Positions 1 to 6,948 are shown, counted from the stretch's first letter. The stretch is 16,775 nucleotides of DNA from Candidatus Zambryskibacteria bacterium RIFCSPLOWO2_01_FULL_47_14 (GCA_001824005.1 MHWG01000022.1:25512-42286), one strand, 5' to 3'. Program-made: numbers and translations. The notes: generated by a model from the letters alone, not told the origin.

Positions 1-221
1 AGACGCTGACCTTCCTTATGAGCATCTTCGCCTGAAGCGGAGAAGATGAAGCGCACCAAGCCCCAGAAGAAGACGAGCAAAGCGACCGCCACTACGATAG
101 GAAGGGCAATGCCTACCAGTCTGCCGATCGAGCGCAGAAGAGTCTCGAGGTTGCCGAGATTCTGAGCAAAGGCAACCGACGGAGCGACTGCCAGAGCCGT
201 TAATAAAGCGAATTTTTTCAT
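1..221 (-). CDS. Pilin-like small membrane protein, C-terminus cut by window edge (array member 6)
   Basis: The reading frame runs off the left edge, so only the first 73 codons are visible. It begins MKKFALLTALAVAPSVAFAQ, a clear signal peptide with a likely cleavage after AFA. A hydrophobic helix then ends in ALLVFFWGLVRFI, followed by a polar turn with SGEDAHKEGQR. The same helix-turn layout is seen in the three genes just upstream (392-748, 769-1038, 1044-1325), so this is another paralogue. Known families with this shape are the VirB2/TrbC-type pilins of type IV secretion systems; the assignment here is by resemblance only. The start ATG at 221 is the only sensible one and has no Shine-Dalgarno. 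A TAAGAT hexamer 8 nt upstream lies in the palindromic repeat that borders the gene. Confidence 0.75.
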   Translation of the reverse strand, partial: MKKFALLTALAVAPSVAFAQNLGNLETLLRSIGRLVGIALPIVVAVALLVFFWGLVRFIFSASGEDAHKEGQR

Positions 222-224
222 AGT

Positions 225-324
225 ACGAATCTTACGAATTAGATCGAATGACACGAATAATAATTGCGAACCTTGCGAGGACCGAACCCATTCGCGGCAT
301 TCGATCATATTCGCGTAAATTCGC
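225..324. repeat. GAATTCG-type palindromic repeat, copy 1
   Basis: Left arm 225-258 and right arm 290-324 are near-perfect inverted complements built from the words ACGAAT, GATCGAATGA and TTACG-AATT. About 31 bp of unrelated sequence separates them. A second, tighter copy lies at 6737-6808. Both sit 3 bp upstream of a minus-strand ATG, and both provide a TAA-AT hexamer at the same distance from that ATG. The internal 31 bp here may be a later insertion or a variable loop. Confidence 0.75.
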
Positions 325-367
325 GATGGTTTAATGATACGTCAATAGCCGGAAATCGCAACCAATC

Positions 368-387
368 AATCCCCACCTATGGGGATT
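368..387 (-). terminator. Possible hairpin terminator after the 392-748 gene
   Basis: AATCCCC (368-374) pairs with GGGGATT (381-387) around a 6-nt loop, starting 4 nt after the stop codon of the minus-strand gene 392-748. The downstream tract on the minus strand (GATTGGTTGCG) is only weakly T-rich, so this may be an inefficient terminator or just a 3' protective hairpin. It would separate the 392-748 gene from the truncated paralogue at 1-221, which appears to have its own promoter in the repeat. Confidence 0.35.
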
Positions 388-391
388 TCCC

Positions 392-748
392 TTATGGCCT
401 TGGAACTTGAGGCAGATCAATATTGTAGCCGGAGATATTCAATTCTTTCTGTATAAATCTTACAAGTCCCCAGACGGTTATCATGACGAAGAGAGCAATG
501 AGGCCCCAGATCATGAGACCCTTGCTTTTCTTTACTTCTGCCTCGTCGCCAGCTTTCGAAATAAATTTAACCAAGCCCCAGAAGAAGACGAGCAATGCAA
601 TAGCTATGACAATCGGGATAAGATTTTGTATGAGATCGCCTATGCGATCAATCCATCTACCCGTAGTACCGAAAGTCGTCTGCGCGTTGGCTATTGCCGG
701 CAAAACCAACAGGGTAACCGCCATTAATTTCATTAATTTATTTGTCAT
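392..748 (-). CDS. Pilin-like small membrane protein with signal peptide (array member 5)
   Basis: A 118-residue protein. Residues 1-22 form a signal peptide ending AIANA, with predicted cleavage before QTTFG. Two transmembrane helices follow, about 41-63 (IPIVIAIALLVFFWGLVKFI) and 78-98 (LMIWGLIALFVMITVWGLV), joined by a charged turn KAGDEAEVKKSKG. After cleavage the product would be about 96 residues with two helices and a short polar tail, the shape of VirB2/TrbC-like pilins. It is closest to its neighbours 769-1038 and 1-221, which share ALLVFFWGLV. The ATG at 748 is preceded 8 nt upstream by a perfect TATAAT and no Shine-Dalgarno, so it is likely read from a leaderless transcript. No secretion ATPase lies in the window, so the T4SS link is inferred from fold only. 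Confidence 0.8.
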   Translation of the reverse strand: MTNKLMKLMAVTLLVLPAIANAQTTFGTTGRWIDRIGDLIQNLIPIVIAIALLVFFWGLVKFISKAGDEAEVKKSKGLMIWGLIALFVMITVWGLVRFIQKELNISGYNIDLPQVPRP

Positions 749-755
749 ATCTTTA

Positions 756-761
756 ATTATA
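756..761 (-). promoter_or_regulatory. -10 element of a leaderless promoter for the 392-748 gene
   Basis: The minus strand reads TATAAT, a perfect consensus -10, with its last base 8 nt before the A of the ATG at 748. That predicts transcription starting about 1 nt before the start codon. No good -35 hexamer is seen at the usual spacing, which lowers confidence. Confidence 0.5.
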
Positions 762-768
762 ACTGATT

Positions 769-1038
769 TTAACGCCTCAAGGGTATTGAGGACCTCTGGC
801 CTATGCCAAGCTCACCGCCTATAAAGTTTACCAACCCCCAGACCGTAATCATGACAAAGAGACTTATAACCCCCCAGACCATTAAGTTCCTCCCCTCTTC
901 CACGGCCTTTTCGTCGCCGGCCTTGGCAATGAACTTCACCAGTCCCCAGAAGAAGACTAGCAGTGCAACGATGATCAGCACTAGAACGATGTCCGCCACC
1001 AACCCGTCCGCCGCTTTAATCAAGGTTTGAAAAGTCAT
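769..1038 (-). CDS. Pilin-like small membrane protein without signal peptide (array member 4)
   Basis: An 89-residue protein with two hydrophobic helices, about 15-38 (VADIVLVLIIVALLVFFWGLV) and 53-74 (LMVWGVISLFVMITVWGLV). They are linked by FIAKAGDEKAVEEGRN, almost the same as the turn in the 392-748 product. Unlike that neighbour there is no cleavable signal peptide; the first helix begins within 15 residues of the start. It lies 5 nt after the stop of the 1044-1325 gene, with no Shine-Dalgarno, so it is probably co-transcribed. The last codons encode a CCTCAA/TTGAGG hairpin (775-791) that may act as a weak 3' structure. A recent tandem duplicate of the 392-748 gene is the simplest reading; the function is unknown. 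Confidence 0.75.
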   Translation of the reverse strand: MTFQTLIKAADGLVADIVLVLIIVALLVFFWGLVKFIAKAGDEKAVEEGRNLMVWGVISLFVMITVWGLVNFIGGELGIGQRSSIPLRR

Positions 1039-1043
1039 GAATT

Positions 1044-1325
1044 TTATTTATTGACGGGCAAGGTTGGCACCGCGAAATTTCTGAAACCGAATTCATTGAA
1101 AGCGAATCGCAAAATGCCGAAAATCGAGACCATTACAAAAAGTCCGATAAGTCCCCAGATCATGAGACTGCGCCCTTCGGCATGAGTCTTGGCATCGCCT
1201 GACTTCGCTATAAAGCCCACCAATCCCTTGAAAAAGACCAATAGCGCCAACGCCACCAGTATGGTAATAAGCGGATTGATAAGGTCAATGAACAGTCTGA
1301 CTAAATCTGTGAAATTCTGGGGCAT
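1044..1325 (-). CDS. Pilin-like small membrane protein without signal peptide (array member 3)
   Basis: A 93-residue protein that repeats the array pattern. Helix 1 is at about 13-38 (LINPLITILVALALLVFFKGLV), then the turn FIAKSGDAKTHAEGRS, then helix 2 at about 53-75 (LMIWGLIGLFVMVSIFGIL), then a 15-residue tail. The usual ALLVFFWGLV has a lysine in place of tryptophan (FFKGLV), placing a charge near the membrane boundary. The start follows the previous stop by 3 nt (TAATATATG), so the genes are one transcription unit and the start is fixed by that spacing. The family resembles VirB2/TrbC-type pilins; the role is inferred. Confidence 0.75.
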   Translation of the reverse strand: MPQNFTDLVRLFIDLINPLITILVALALLVFFKGLVGFIAKSGDAKTHAEGRSLMIWGLIGLFVMVSIFGILRFAFNEFGFRNFAVPTLPVNK

Positions 1326-1328
1326 ATA

Positions 1329-1712
1329 TTAAATCGGGCAAATAGGGCCGCCCAGCTGGCCGACGGTCTTGCAGATTACCGTGGCGATCAACCAGGCGCC
1401 AAGCAAGATAGCCGTACCGATCGTAGTGGTAAGAAGCATTTTGTGAGCTTTTTGAATTTCAGCTGGCTTCCCTTGCGCGGTCACGTATTTGAATCCGACA
1501 AAGATGAAAGCGAATACTGCCAGCACGGCCCCGATAGGTACTAAAATGTCATTGACAATCACCCTAAGCAATTCGGCCAGTGAGTCAGGACCTTTGAAAG
1601 GGTTCTCCAATTGACCGGCTGGACGAGGCGGATTGCCGGTACTGGTTTGCGCATATACAGTTACTACTGAAGCAGAGAAGAGTATAAATGCCGTTAGAAT
1701 TTTTTTAATCAT
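1329..1712 (-). CDS. VirB2/TrbC-like pilin with signal peptide (array member 2)
   Basis: A 127-residue protein with a signal peptide (residues 1-21, ending VTVYA before QTSTG). A proline-rich stretch (NPPRPAGQLENPFKGP) follows, then two helices at about 55-74 (LVPIGAVLAVFAFIFVGFKYV) and 92-113 (LLTTTIGTAILLGAWLIATVI). The loop YVTAQGKPAEIQKAHK is typical of the VirB2/TrbC-like pilins often annotated in Patescibacteria as T4SS pilins. A cysteine pair near the C-terminus (C114 and C125) could form a disulfide. Its ATG is directly adjacent to the stop of the 1713-2021 gene (TAAATG), so translation is probably coupled. Confidence 0.78.
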   Translation of the reverse strand: MIKKILTAFILFSASVVTVYAQTSTGNPPRPAGQLENPFKGPDSLAELLRVIVNDILVPIGAVLAVFAFIFVGFKYVTAQGKPAEIQKAHKMLLTTTIGTAILLGAWLIATVICKTVGQLGGPICPI

Positions 1713-2021
1713 TTAGGGCGTAAGAAGGATAAAGTCTGCATCAAGCAATGCCTTGCTTATAGTGTAAACCACAAGCCAGGCCACGAGTATCCACAGGTAG
1801 CCCCAACCGAGCTTCTGAAACATTGTTACAGCTTTCTTGAACGAATCCTCGCTGCCCTGCGCCAGAAGCATCTTGAATCCGGCGTAAGCAAACAAGGCTA
1901 TAGCGATAAATGTAGAGAGGATTACCAGATCGGTAATAAGATTCTTGGCGAGAAGAAGTAAATGCGTATAGTTGCAATTCGTGTCGCAAACTATCAAATC
2001 TTGCCATCCGGGTATAGCCAT
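1713..2021 (-). CDS. VirB2/TrbC-like pilin, no cleavable signal peptide (array member 1)
   Basis: A 102-residue protein, first of the tandem array. The N-terminus MAIPGWQDLIVCDTNCNYTH has two cysteines four residues apart (C12, C16), which is unusual among the six. Helix 1 is at about 28-50 (LITDLVILSTFIAIALFAYAGFK), the loop is LLAQGSEDSFKKAV, and helix 2 is at about 72-92 (LGWGYLWILVAWLVVYTI). The AGFKMLLAQG loop matches the pattern GFKYVTAQG of the next gene, so these two form a subgroup distinct from the four ALLVFF genes. It begins 6 nt after the stop of the solute-binding protein gene. A TGaTAAAAT extended -10 overlapping that stop could give it its own leaderless transcript. Confidence 0.78.
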   Translation of the reverse strand: MAIPGWQDLIVCDTNCNYTHLLLLAKNLITDLVILSTFIAIALFAYAGFKMLLAQGSEDSFKKAVTMFQKLGWGYLWILVAWLVVYTISKALLDADFILLTP

Positions 2022-2027
2022 GTATTT

Positions 2028-3311
2028 TTATTTTATCAGACTGTCGAGCGAGCGGCTCGCGGCGCCGAGAGCCTCCGATGTTCTCGCACGGCCGCTCGTC
2101 ACTGCGTTTACCATCTCGGCGAAAATGTTTCCGGTGGAAACATTTTCGGGATCAAGCCAGCCCTTAGCCTGCAGAGCCGCTTCATAGAAGACCGGCATTA
2201 CGGCGTCAGATTGCCTGACCGAGAGCAAATCGCGCCTGGCCGGCGGCAAACCGAGATTCTTGGCCAGAGATTCGGCCACGGGTTCCGAAGCAATCATCAA
2301 TGCCGCCCGCATCGCCGCGGCCGGATTCCTCGTGCCTCGCGAGAGGGCCACCACATAAATTTTGCCGTAAGTAAGCCTCTTCCCTGAAACTCTCGACTGC
2401 GGCACGGGAGCCACGCCAATGTTTAAATTCGGATTCTTGTTGCGCAGAGCCGTAAGTTCACTCGCGAAGCCGATGTAGTAAGCCGCATCGGCGCTCGTGA
2501 AGTGCGTTGCGGCCGAGGGCATTGAGCGGTTCCAGCTGTAATAGGCCTTGGCTGGGTTGGCGAATTGGGTATAGAAGTCGAGCGCCGACTCTCCGGGCGA
2601 GACCGGCAGGCCGAAGTTGTCCGAGAGCGCCGAGCGCAATTCGTTGTCGATGAGGCTCGTTACCGGCGTGCCGGCTTGGATGAAGAGAAGTGAGAGAATT
2701 TCTTTAAAGTTCGGAATGTTTCTGGTCTCGCCGAGCGCAATGGCGGACTGCGTCAGATTGCCCGCTTGGTCCTTCTTGGTAAGTTTCTGCGTCAAGTTGT
2801 AAATCTCGTCCCAATAAGCCAGGGGTTTCGCCTCTCCGGCCGCCGAGAGAATATCGCGATTGTAATAGAGCACGAGCGGGTCGATGGCAAGCGGCAGACC
2901 GTAAACGCCGTCTTGCATTAGGAAAAGTTCGCTCTCTTCGACGAAAGTGTCTCGGAAATCGCGCGCGCCGACACTCTGGTAAGGAATCGGTATTAGCTTG
3001 GATTTGTTCTTCCATAAACGCTCTTGCGTCACTATTAAAAGATCCGGGCCAAGGCCTTGCGCCAAGGCCTCGGTAAACTCTTGGTCTATTTCGTCACTCT
3101 CCTTCTCCGAATAGCGGATGATGACAGTCTTGTCGATCTGCGGCACAAGAGAGTCGAAAACTTGGCTCACGTCTTCCGACGGCATATCGCCCCAAACGCT
3201 AATAACCGCTCCCTCGCTTCCCGCCCCGCCGCGATACATGGCAAAGACCAATACCGCCAAAAGTATGAAAAATCCGAAGACTGACAGGAGAATAATCTGG
3301 AATTTGGACAT
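2028..3311 (-). CDS. Membrane-anchored extracellular solute-binding protein, ABC family 1 type
   Basis: A 427-residue protein. One N-terminal hydrophobic helix (about 5-25, IILLSVFGFFILLAVLVFAM) has no lipobox cysteine, so it is probably an uncleaved anchor rather than a lipoprotein signal. The rest has the layout of family 1 (maltose/glycerol-phosphate type) binding proteins: an early strand VISVWGDMPSEDVSQVF, GPDLLIVTQERLW, and the hinge region YGLPLAIDPLVLYYNRDIL. The conserved C-terminal helices also fit. Such proteins capture sugars or similar solutes for an ABC importer, but no permease or ATPase gene is nearby. The in-frame TTG at 3329 lies inside the promoter, so ATG 3311 is chosen; a TGgTATTAT extended -10 is 7 nt upstream. 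The substrate cannot be told from sequence. Confidence 0.82.
   Translation of the reverse strand: MSKFQIILLSVFGFFILLAVLVFAMYRGGAGSEGAVISVWGDMPSEDVSQVFDSLVPQIDKTVIIRYSEKESDEIDQEFTEALAQGLGPDLLIVTQERLWKNKSKLIPIPYQSVGARDFRDTFVEESELFLMQDGVYGLPLAIDPLVLYYNRDILSAAGEAKPLAYWDEIYNLTQKLTKKDQAGNLTQSAIALGETRNIPNFKEILSLLFIQAGTPVTSLIDNELRSALSDNFGLPVSPGESALDFYTQFANPAKAYYSWNRSMPSAATHFTSADAAYYIGFASELTALRNKNPNLNIGVAPVPQSRVSGKRLTYGKIYVVALSRGTRNPAAAMRAALMIASEPVAESLAKNLGLPPARRDLLSVRQSDAVMPVFYEAALQAKGWLDPENVSTGNIFAEMVNAVTSGRARTSEALGAASRSLDSLIK
2030..2038 (-). promoter_or_regulatory. Extended -10 for the pilin-like array
   Basis: The minus strand reads TGaTAAAAT (5 of 6 consensus plus the TG extension), overlapping the stop codon of the 2028-3311 gene. 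Its last base is 9 nt before the ATG at 2021, which predicts a near-leaderless start for the six-gene array. No clear -35 is seen. Confidence 0.4.
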
Positions 3312-3317
3312 ACTTTT

Positions 3318-3326
3318 ATAATACCA
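3318..3326 (-). promoter_or_regulatory. Extended -10 for the solute-binding protein gene
   Basis: The minus strand reads TGgTATTAT (5 of 6 plus TG extension), with the last base exactly 7 nt before the A of the ATG at 3311. Predicted transcription therefore starts on the start codon itself. The upstream side is the AT-rich repeat 3328-3394, so any -35 would lie in that repeat. Confidence 0.5.
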
Positions 3327-3327
3327 C

Positions 3328-3394
3328 AAATCCTAAGCATCAAATCCTAAACCCTAAATTTAGGATTTAGAAATTAGGATTTAGGATTTAGGAT
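3328..3394. repeat. AT-rich heptamer repeat (GGATTTA units) with inverted arms
   Basis: The stretch between gyrA and the solute-binding protein consists of repeated TAGGATT/AATCCTA words. The left part (AAATCCTAA, AATCCTAAACCC) is inverted relative to the right part, which has four GGATTTA-like units. It begins next to the gyrA stop codon. It shares AAGCATCAA and TTTAGAAATTAGG with the element at 6105-6202, so the two may be diverged members of one repeat family. It could form a 3'-end hairpin for gyrA. Confidence 0.65.
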
Positions 3395-5821
3395 TTATAA
3401 ACAAATCAGGGAGGCGATCGAGTCTCCTTCACGAAGCTTCATTATTCTTACGCCTTGCGTCTGGCGGCCGAGGACCGGAATTTCATTCAAATTGACGCGC
3501 ACCACCTGACTCTTCTTGGAGATAGCGATGACCTCATTTTCTTCCGAGACAATCTGCGATGTGATGACCGGGCCGGTCTTCGCCGTCACTTTTGAAGTCA
3601 GGATGCCCGAGCCGCCCCTCCCCTGCGCTTTGTACTCGGAGAGTGCAGTACGCTTGCCGTAGCCGTTGCCGGAGATGACGAGCAGGTGACCATCTTTGGC
3701 ATTCTTGGTAATGACGTGAGCGCCGACGACTGAATCATTTTTGCCCAATTTGATGCCACGCACCCCGCCGGCCGCGCGCCCCATCTCCCGCACAGAAAAA
3801 TCTTTGAAGCGAATCGACTGCCCCTCCCTCGTTACTATGGAAATGTCGTCGCCGGACTGTATCAATTCTGCCGACACCAATCTGTCACCTGGAGCAAGTT
3901 TGATGGCGATAATACCTGAAGCGCGCACATCGGTAAATGACAAGGCCCTAACTTTCTTAATCGTGCCCATCTCGGTAACCATCAGAAGTGAACCCTCTAT
4001 ATCCTTGGCGTTCTTCGGCATGGCAAGGATTGAAGTCACCTTCTCCTCCGCCGAGAGAGAAATGAAGTTCATAATCGACTTGCCGCGGGTGGCGCGCTTG
4101 CCCTCAGGCAGGTCGTACATCTTAATCTGATACGCCTTACCCTTGTCGGTGAAGAAGAGGAGATCGTCGTGAGTCGAAGCGTAGAGAATTTGGGTGACGA
4201 AATCTTCTTCCTTGGTATCGAGGTCCACCACGCCGACGCCGCCACGCCTCTGCTTCCTATATTCGTCGGGATTGGTGCGCTTGATGTAGCCGCCGGAAGT
4301 GAGCACCAGCGCATTGTCCTCCTCTGGCACTAAATCCTCGACAGAGAGTTGCTTGACCCCGCCCTTGACCACCCGGGTTCTCCTCTCGTCGCCATACTTC
4401 TCGCGCACCGCGATGAGTTCGTCCTTTATCACTTTCAAAATCTTTTTGGGCGAGGCGAGCAAATCTTTCATTTCTTTGATAAAGGCCTGCACCTCCTTCA
4501 ATTCGTCTTCGATCTTTTGGCGTTCGAGGCCAGCGAGCTTCTGTAAGCGCATTTCGAGAATGGCATTGGCTTGGATGACCGAGAACTTGAATCGCTTTAT
4601 GAGATTCCCGCGTGCGTCATCGACGGTCTTCGACGCCTTGATGATCTTTACAATCTCATCTATATGATCGAGTGCTTTAGAGAGACCAAGAAGAATGTGC
4701 TCGCGCTCTTCCGCACGTGCCAGGTCGTATGTCGCTCTGCGCTTGACCACCGTCTCTCTGTGCTTCAAGAATTCGGCAAGCATGCTCTTTAAGGAGAGTG
4801 TCTGCGGCACGCCATCGACAAGAGCCACAAGATTGAAGTGGAAAGTATCTTCGAGTTGAGTGTGTTTGTAGAGAGCGTTTAGAACCTTCTGCGGCTGTGA
4901 ACCCTGCTTCAAGTCGATGACAATACGGATATCCTTGGCGGACTCGTCGCGCATGGCTTTGATGCCCTCAATCTTCTTCTCGCGGTGAAGGTCAGCGATC
5001 TTCTCTATCAGGTCGGACTTATTGACGCGGTAGGGAATCTCGGTAATGACAATTTGATACTGTCCGCTCTTCCCTTCCGCGATGTCGGCCACACCTCTAG
5101 CCACCACGCCGCCGCGGCCGGTAGCATAAGCGTGGGCAATATCTTTCTCGTTGAAAATGATTCCGCCAGTCGGGAAATCGGGGCCCTTCACGAATTTCAA
5201 AAGATCTTCCGTCGTGGCTTCAGAATTGTCGGCGAGGTGCATCGCGGCATCGACCACTTCGCCTAAGTTGTGTGGCGGAATGTTCGTTGCCATGCCCACC
5301 GCAATGCCTAGCGTGCCGTTCAAAAGTAGGTTTGGCACGACGGTCGGCATTACCACCGGCTCGGACTTAGTGCCGTCGTAATTGGGTTTGAAGTCTACTG
5401 TCTCCTTCTCGATGTCCTTAAGCAGTTCTCCGGCGACTCGACTCATCTTGGCCTCGGTGTAGCGGTAGGCCGCCGCACCGTCACCGTCAATACTGCCGAA
5501 GTTGCCTTGCCCCACGACCAGCGGATAGCGCATGGAGAAGTCCTGCGTCATCTTAACCATCGCCTCATAGACCGAGCTGTCGCCGTGCGGGTGATACTTG
5601 CCGAGCACATCTCCCACGATGGTGGCCGATTTCCTGGTCTTCGCTCCGGCATTCAAACCGATTTCGTTCATGGCATAGAGGATACGGCGATGCACGGGCT
5701 TCAAGCCGTCGCGCACGTCGGGCAATGCGCGGTCGGTAATGACCGACATGGCATAGTCGATGAAGCTCTCCTTCATCTCATTCGTGATTGATCTCGCTAT
5801 GATTCTATCTGGGTCGATCAT
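3395..5821 (-). CDS. gyrA: DNA gyrase subunit A
   Basis: An 808-residue, full-length type IIA topoisomerase A subunit; with GyrB it introduces negative supercoils using ATP. The catalytic tyrosine is Tyr121 in [12 protein letters not shown]. The quinolone pocket reads [12 protein letters not shown], so the two usual resistance positions carry Ser82 and Glu86. The GyrA box QRRGGVG (524-530) opens the six-bladed C-terminal beta-pinwheel that wraps DNA, which separates it from ParC. The sequence ends shortly after the last blade ([12 protein letters not shown]), without the acidic tail seen in E. coli. The start ATG at 5821 overlaps the upstream small membrane protein gene by 17 nt, with no Shine-Dalgarno, suggesting coupling. 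An AT-rich repeat follows the stop codon directly. Confidence 0.97.
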   Translation of the reverse strand: MIDPDRIIARSITNEMKESFIDYAMSVITDRALPDVRDGLKPVHRRILYAMNEIGLNAGAKTRKSATIVGDVLGKYHPHGDSSVYEAMVKMTQDFSMRYPLVVGQGNFGSIDGDGAAAYRYTEAKMSRVAGELLKDIEKETVDFKPNYDGTKSEPVVMPTVVPNLLLNGTLGIAVGMATNIPPHNLGEVVDAAMHLADNSEATTEDLLKFVKGPDFPTGGIIFNEKDIAHAYATGRGGVVARGVADIAEGKSGQYQIVITEIPYRVNKSDLIEKIADLHREKKIEGIKAMRDESAKDIRIVIDLKQGSQPQKVLNALYKHTQLEDTFHFNLVALVDGVPQTLSLKSMLAEFLKHRETVVKRRATYDLARAEEREHILLGLSKALDHIDEIVKIIKASKTVDDARGNLIKRFKFSVIQANAILEMRLQKLAGLERQKIEDELKEVQAFIKEMKDLLASPKKILKVIKDELIAVREKYGDERRTRVVKGGVKQLSVEDLVPEEDNALVLTSGGYIKRTNPDEYRKQRRGGVGVVDLDTKEEDFVTQILYASTHDDLLFFTDKGKAYQIKMYDLPEGKRATRGKSIMNFISLSAEEKVTSILAMPKNAKDIEGSLLMVTEMGTIKKVRALSFTDVRASGIIAIKLAPGDRLVSAELIQSGDDISIVTREGQSIRFKDFSVREMGRAAGGVRGIKLGKNDSVVGAHVITKNAKDGHLLVISGNGYGKRTALSEYKAQGRGGSGILTSKVTAKTGPVITSQIVSEENEVIAISKKSQVVRVNLNEIPVLGRQTQGVRIMKLREGDSIASLICL

Positions 5822-6104
5822 ATATATTCAGAGTATTGTTCTTCAACTCGCCGAAGCTCTCTTTCAAATTCTCGAAGCTTGCCTCGAGTCCGCGCATGAG
5901 CGAGCCGAAAGGATTGGCGTCATTCACCTTCGCGACATTGCCACCCGACATTTGGGCTGTCGGGTCCGCCAGTCCCGATGGCGGAAAAGTTACCATTGCC
6001 CAAACAGCAAAGATCAATAGCGTGAATCCGCCGGAAGTAAGCATGGCGAAGCGCTTCTTATGCGCCGGCGACCTTTTGTGCAGTGTAGAGAGATAGGTTC
6101 TCAT
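5805..6104 (-). CDS. Small single-pass membrane protein of unknown function
   Basis: A 99-residue protein with a basic N-terminus ([13 protein letters not shown]), one transmembrane helix at about 21-41 ([20 protein letters not shown]), and an extracytoplasmic polar tail of about 55 residues. The tail has a weakly amphipathic segment [21 protein letters not shown] that could be helical. No recognised domain. The last 17 nt overlap gyrA in another frame, so the two are likely one transcript. Small one-helix proteins of this kind are common in Patescibacteria, but a role in supercoiling should not be assumed from position. The ATG at 6104 abuts the AT-rich repeat 6105-6202 and has no Shine-Dalgarno. 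Confidence 0.65.
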   Translation of the reverse strand: MRTYLSTLHKRSPAHKKRFAMLTSGGFTLLIFAVWAMVTFPPSGLADPTAQMSGGNVAKVNDANPFGSLMRGLEASFENLKESFGELKNNTLNIYDRPR

Positions 6105-6202
6105 AATTTCTAATTTCTAATTGCTCTAATTATTCTAAATAAATCCCAATTTACAAGCATCAATTTTAGAAATTAGGTCAATTAGAATAATTAGGTTAAT
6201 TT
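6105..6202. repeat. AT-rich inverted repeat, gene-less relative of the 10099-10554 element
   Basis: The left arm (6105-6150) is made of CTAATT-type nonamers; 41 bp of it (6110-6150) are identical to 10106-10146. The right arm (6166-6202) contains a 23-bp stretch (6180-6202) identical to 10533-10555, including the terminal AATTAGGTTAATT (6189-6201). Only about 20 bp separate the arms, whereas the copy at 10099-10554 carries a 360-nt gene there. It fills the gap between the minus-strand genes 6206-6733 and 5805-6104 completely. Confidence 0.8.
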
Positions 6203-6228
6203 TAGTCATTCTTCGCGAAGAATGACTA
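6203..6228. repeat. Perfect 26-bp palindrome spanning a stop codon
   Basis: TAGTCATTCTTCG is followed directly by its reverse complement. The palindrome contains the last codons and the TGA stop (6206-6208) of the minus-strand gene. As RNA it would form an 11-bp hairpin with a CGCG loop at the 3' end of that message. There is no T-run after it, so a strong intrinsic terminator is not indicated. Confidence 0.8.
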
Positions 6229-6733
6229 TCTCCCCCTCTTTGCCTTCCAAATCTTTTTTCTTCACCACCAGTTTTTCAATCGGCTCGACCTTCTCGCCGC
6301 CTTCCTTCACAAACTGTTCGAGCGCCTTTTTGTCGTAATTCATCGGGATGACGACCGAGGGCTCGAGCGAGACCGCAAGCTTGTACGAGGCGGCCGCATC
6401 GGCGTTGACTGGAACGAAGAGAATGTCGACATCTTCGATCTCCTCCGGCGCCTCGAGCGAACCTAGGAAGCACAACTTCATGCCTTCAAACGTGATGAGA
6501 TAAGTCGTTTTGTAAGTATTTTCCTCTTTTAGCAAAAATCCTTTTATGAAAATATCTTTGATTTCGTATTCGCCTGGGCCGTCAATTACGAAACCGGATT
6601 TCTCCGAGGTCTCATTTTTCTTGCCCGTAAAAAACGTCACATCGGCCGAGACTTTTGCTCTTGGATTAACGGAAATCGCCAAGTCTCCTTGGGAAATCTT
6701 GAATGCGTCCAACCCCTGATAACTAATTATCAT
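6206..6733 (-). CDS. UlaG-like metallo-beta-lactamase-fold protein, probably without metal
   Basis: A 175-residue protein starting MIISYQGLDAFKISQGD, the usual opening of the UlaG-like beta-lactamase-fold proteins found in Patescibacteria. Core landmarks are present: DGPGEYEIKDIFIKGF (about 52-67), CFLGSLE, DVDILFVPV and VIPMNYD. The family's metal-binding histidines appear lost: there is no HxHxDH segment after AISVNP, where about 30 residues are missing or altered, and the usual IPMHY reads IPMNY. The protein is therefore probably not a hydrolase and may be structural or regulatory. The frame can be extended upstream to 6829, but that extra part is the translated palindromic repeat 6737-6808, so ATG 6733 is chosen. 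A TAACAT hexamer lies 8 nt upstream. Confidence 0.75.
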   Translation of the reverse strand: MIISYQGLDAFKISQGDLAISVNPRAKVSADVTFFTGKKNETSEKSGFVIDGPGEYEIKDIFIKGFLLKEENTYKTTYLITFEGMKLCFLGSLEAPEEIEDVDILFVPVNADAAASYKLAVSLEPSVVIPMNYDKKALEQFVKEGGEKVEPIEKLVVKKKDLEGKEGEIVILREE

Positions 6734-6736
6734 AAT

Positions 6737-6808
6737 GCGAATGTTACGAATTGGATCGAATGATACGAATATTCGCGTCATTCGATCATATTCGCGTAAA
6801 TTCGTGTC
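6737..6808. repeat. GAATTCG-type palindromic repeat, copy 2
   Basis: Left arm 6737-6770 and right arm 6771-6808 form an almost continuous palindrome of GATCGAATGA, TACGAAT and TTCGCG words. The right arm shares ATTCGATCATATTCGCG with copy 1 (290-324). It lies 3 bp from the minus-strand ATG at 6733, the same placement as copy 1, and carries TAACAT at the position where copy 1 carries TAAGAT. Confidence 0.78.
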
Positions 6809-6848
6809 AATTATACCAAAAATGGCCAATTTTTGCCAGCATTTTTTA

Positions 6849-6867
6849 CCCTGAGCGAAGTCGAAAG
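6849..6867. repeat. REP-like CCCTGAGCGAAGTCGAAAG motif, single copy
   Basis: The 19-bp string is one base off the symmetric-looking CCCTGAGCGAAGTCGAAGGG motif that recurs between genes in many metagenome-derived bacteria (from general knowledge, not a search). Only one copy is visible here. It sits between the divergent gene 6206-6733 and the promoter at 6873, at the left edge of the cassette island. Confidence 0.35.
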
Positions 6868-6872
6868 CGAGC

Positions 6873-6901
6873 TTGACTTTCTTTTTAAACTGTGCTAGGA
6901 T
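6873..6901 (+). promoter_or_regulatory. Sigma-70-type promoter of cassette 1
   Basis: TTGACT (6873-6878), a 17-bp spacer, then TAGGAT (6896-6901) with an upstream TG extension (TGcTAGGAT). The transcript would begin near 6908 and carry a leader of about 41 nt. The leader has a small hairpin (CACCG 6912-6916 with CGGTG 6923-6927) and a Shine-Dalgarno AAAGGA (6937-6942). The same wording, CTTGAC then TGCTrGGATAG, recurs at 8216-8247. Confidence 0.8.
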
Positions 6902-6948
6902 AGGTAACAGGCACCGTATTCTCGGTGTGTTCTCCGAAAGGATGACAG

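Noticed and set aside
3350..3394. Telomere-like CCCTAAA/TTTAGGA units as evidence of a linear end or eukaryotic contamination
   Set aside because: Only a few degenerate units are present, arranged as an inverted repeat between two bacterial genes.
6206..6208. UGA recoding (Gracilibacteria-type genetic code)
   Set aside because: TGA here ends a gene at the expected family length, and long frames elsewhere contain no internal TGA.
6734..6829. N-terminal extension of the metallo-beta-lactamase-fold gene back to 6829
   Set aside because: The extra 32 codons are the palindromic repeat 6737-6808 read through, and the family begins at MIISYQG (ATG 6733).
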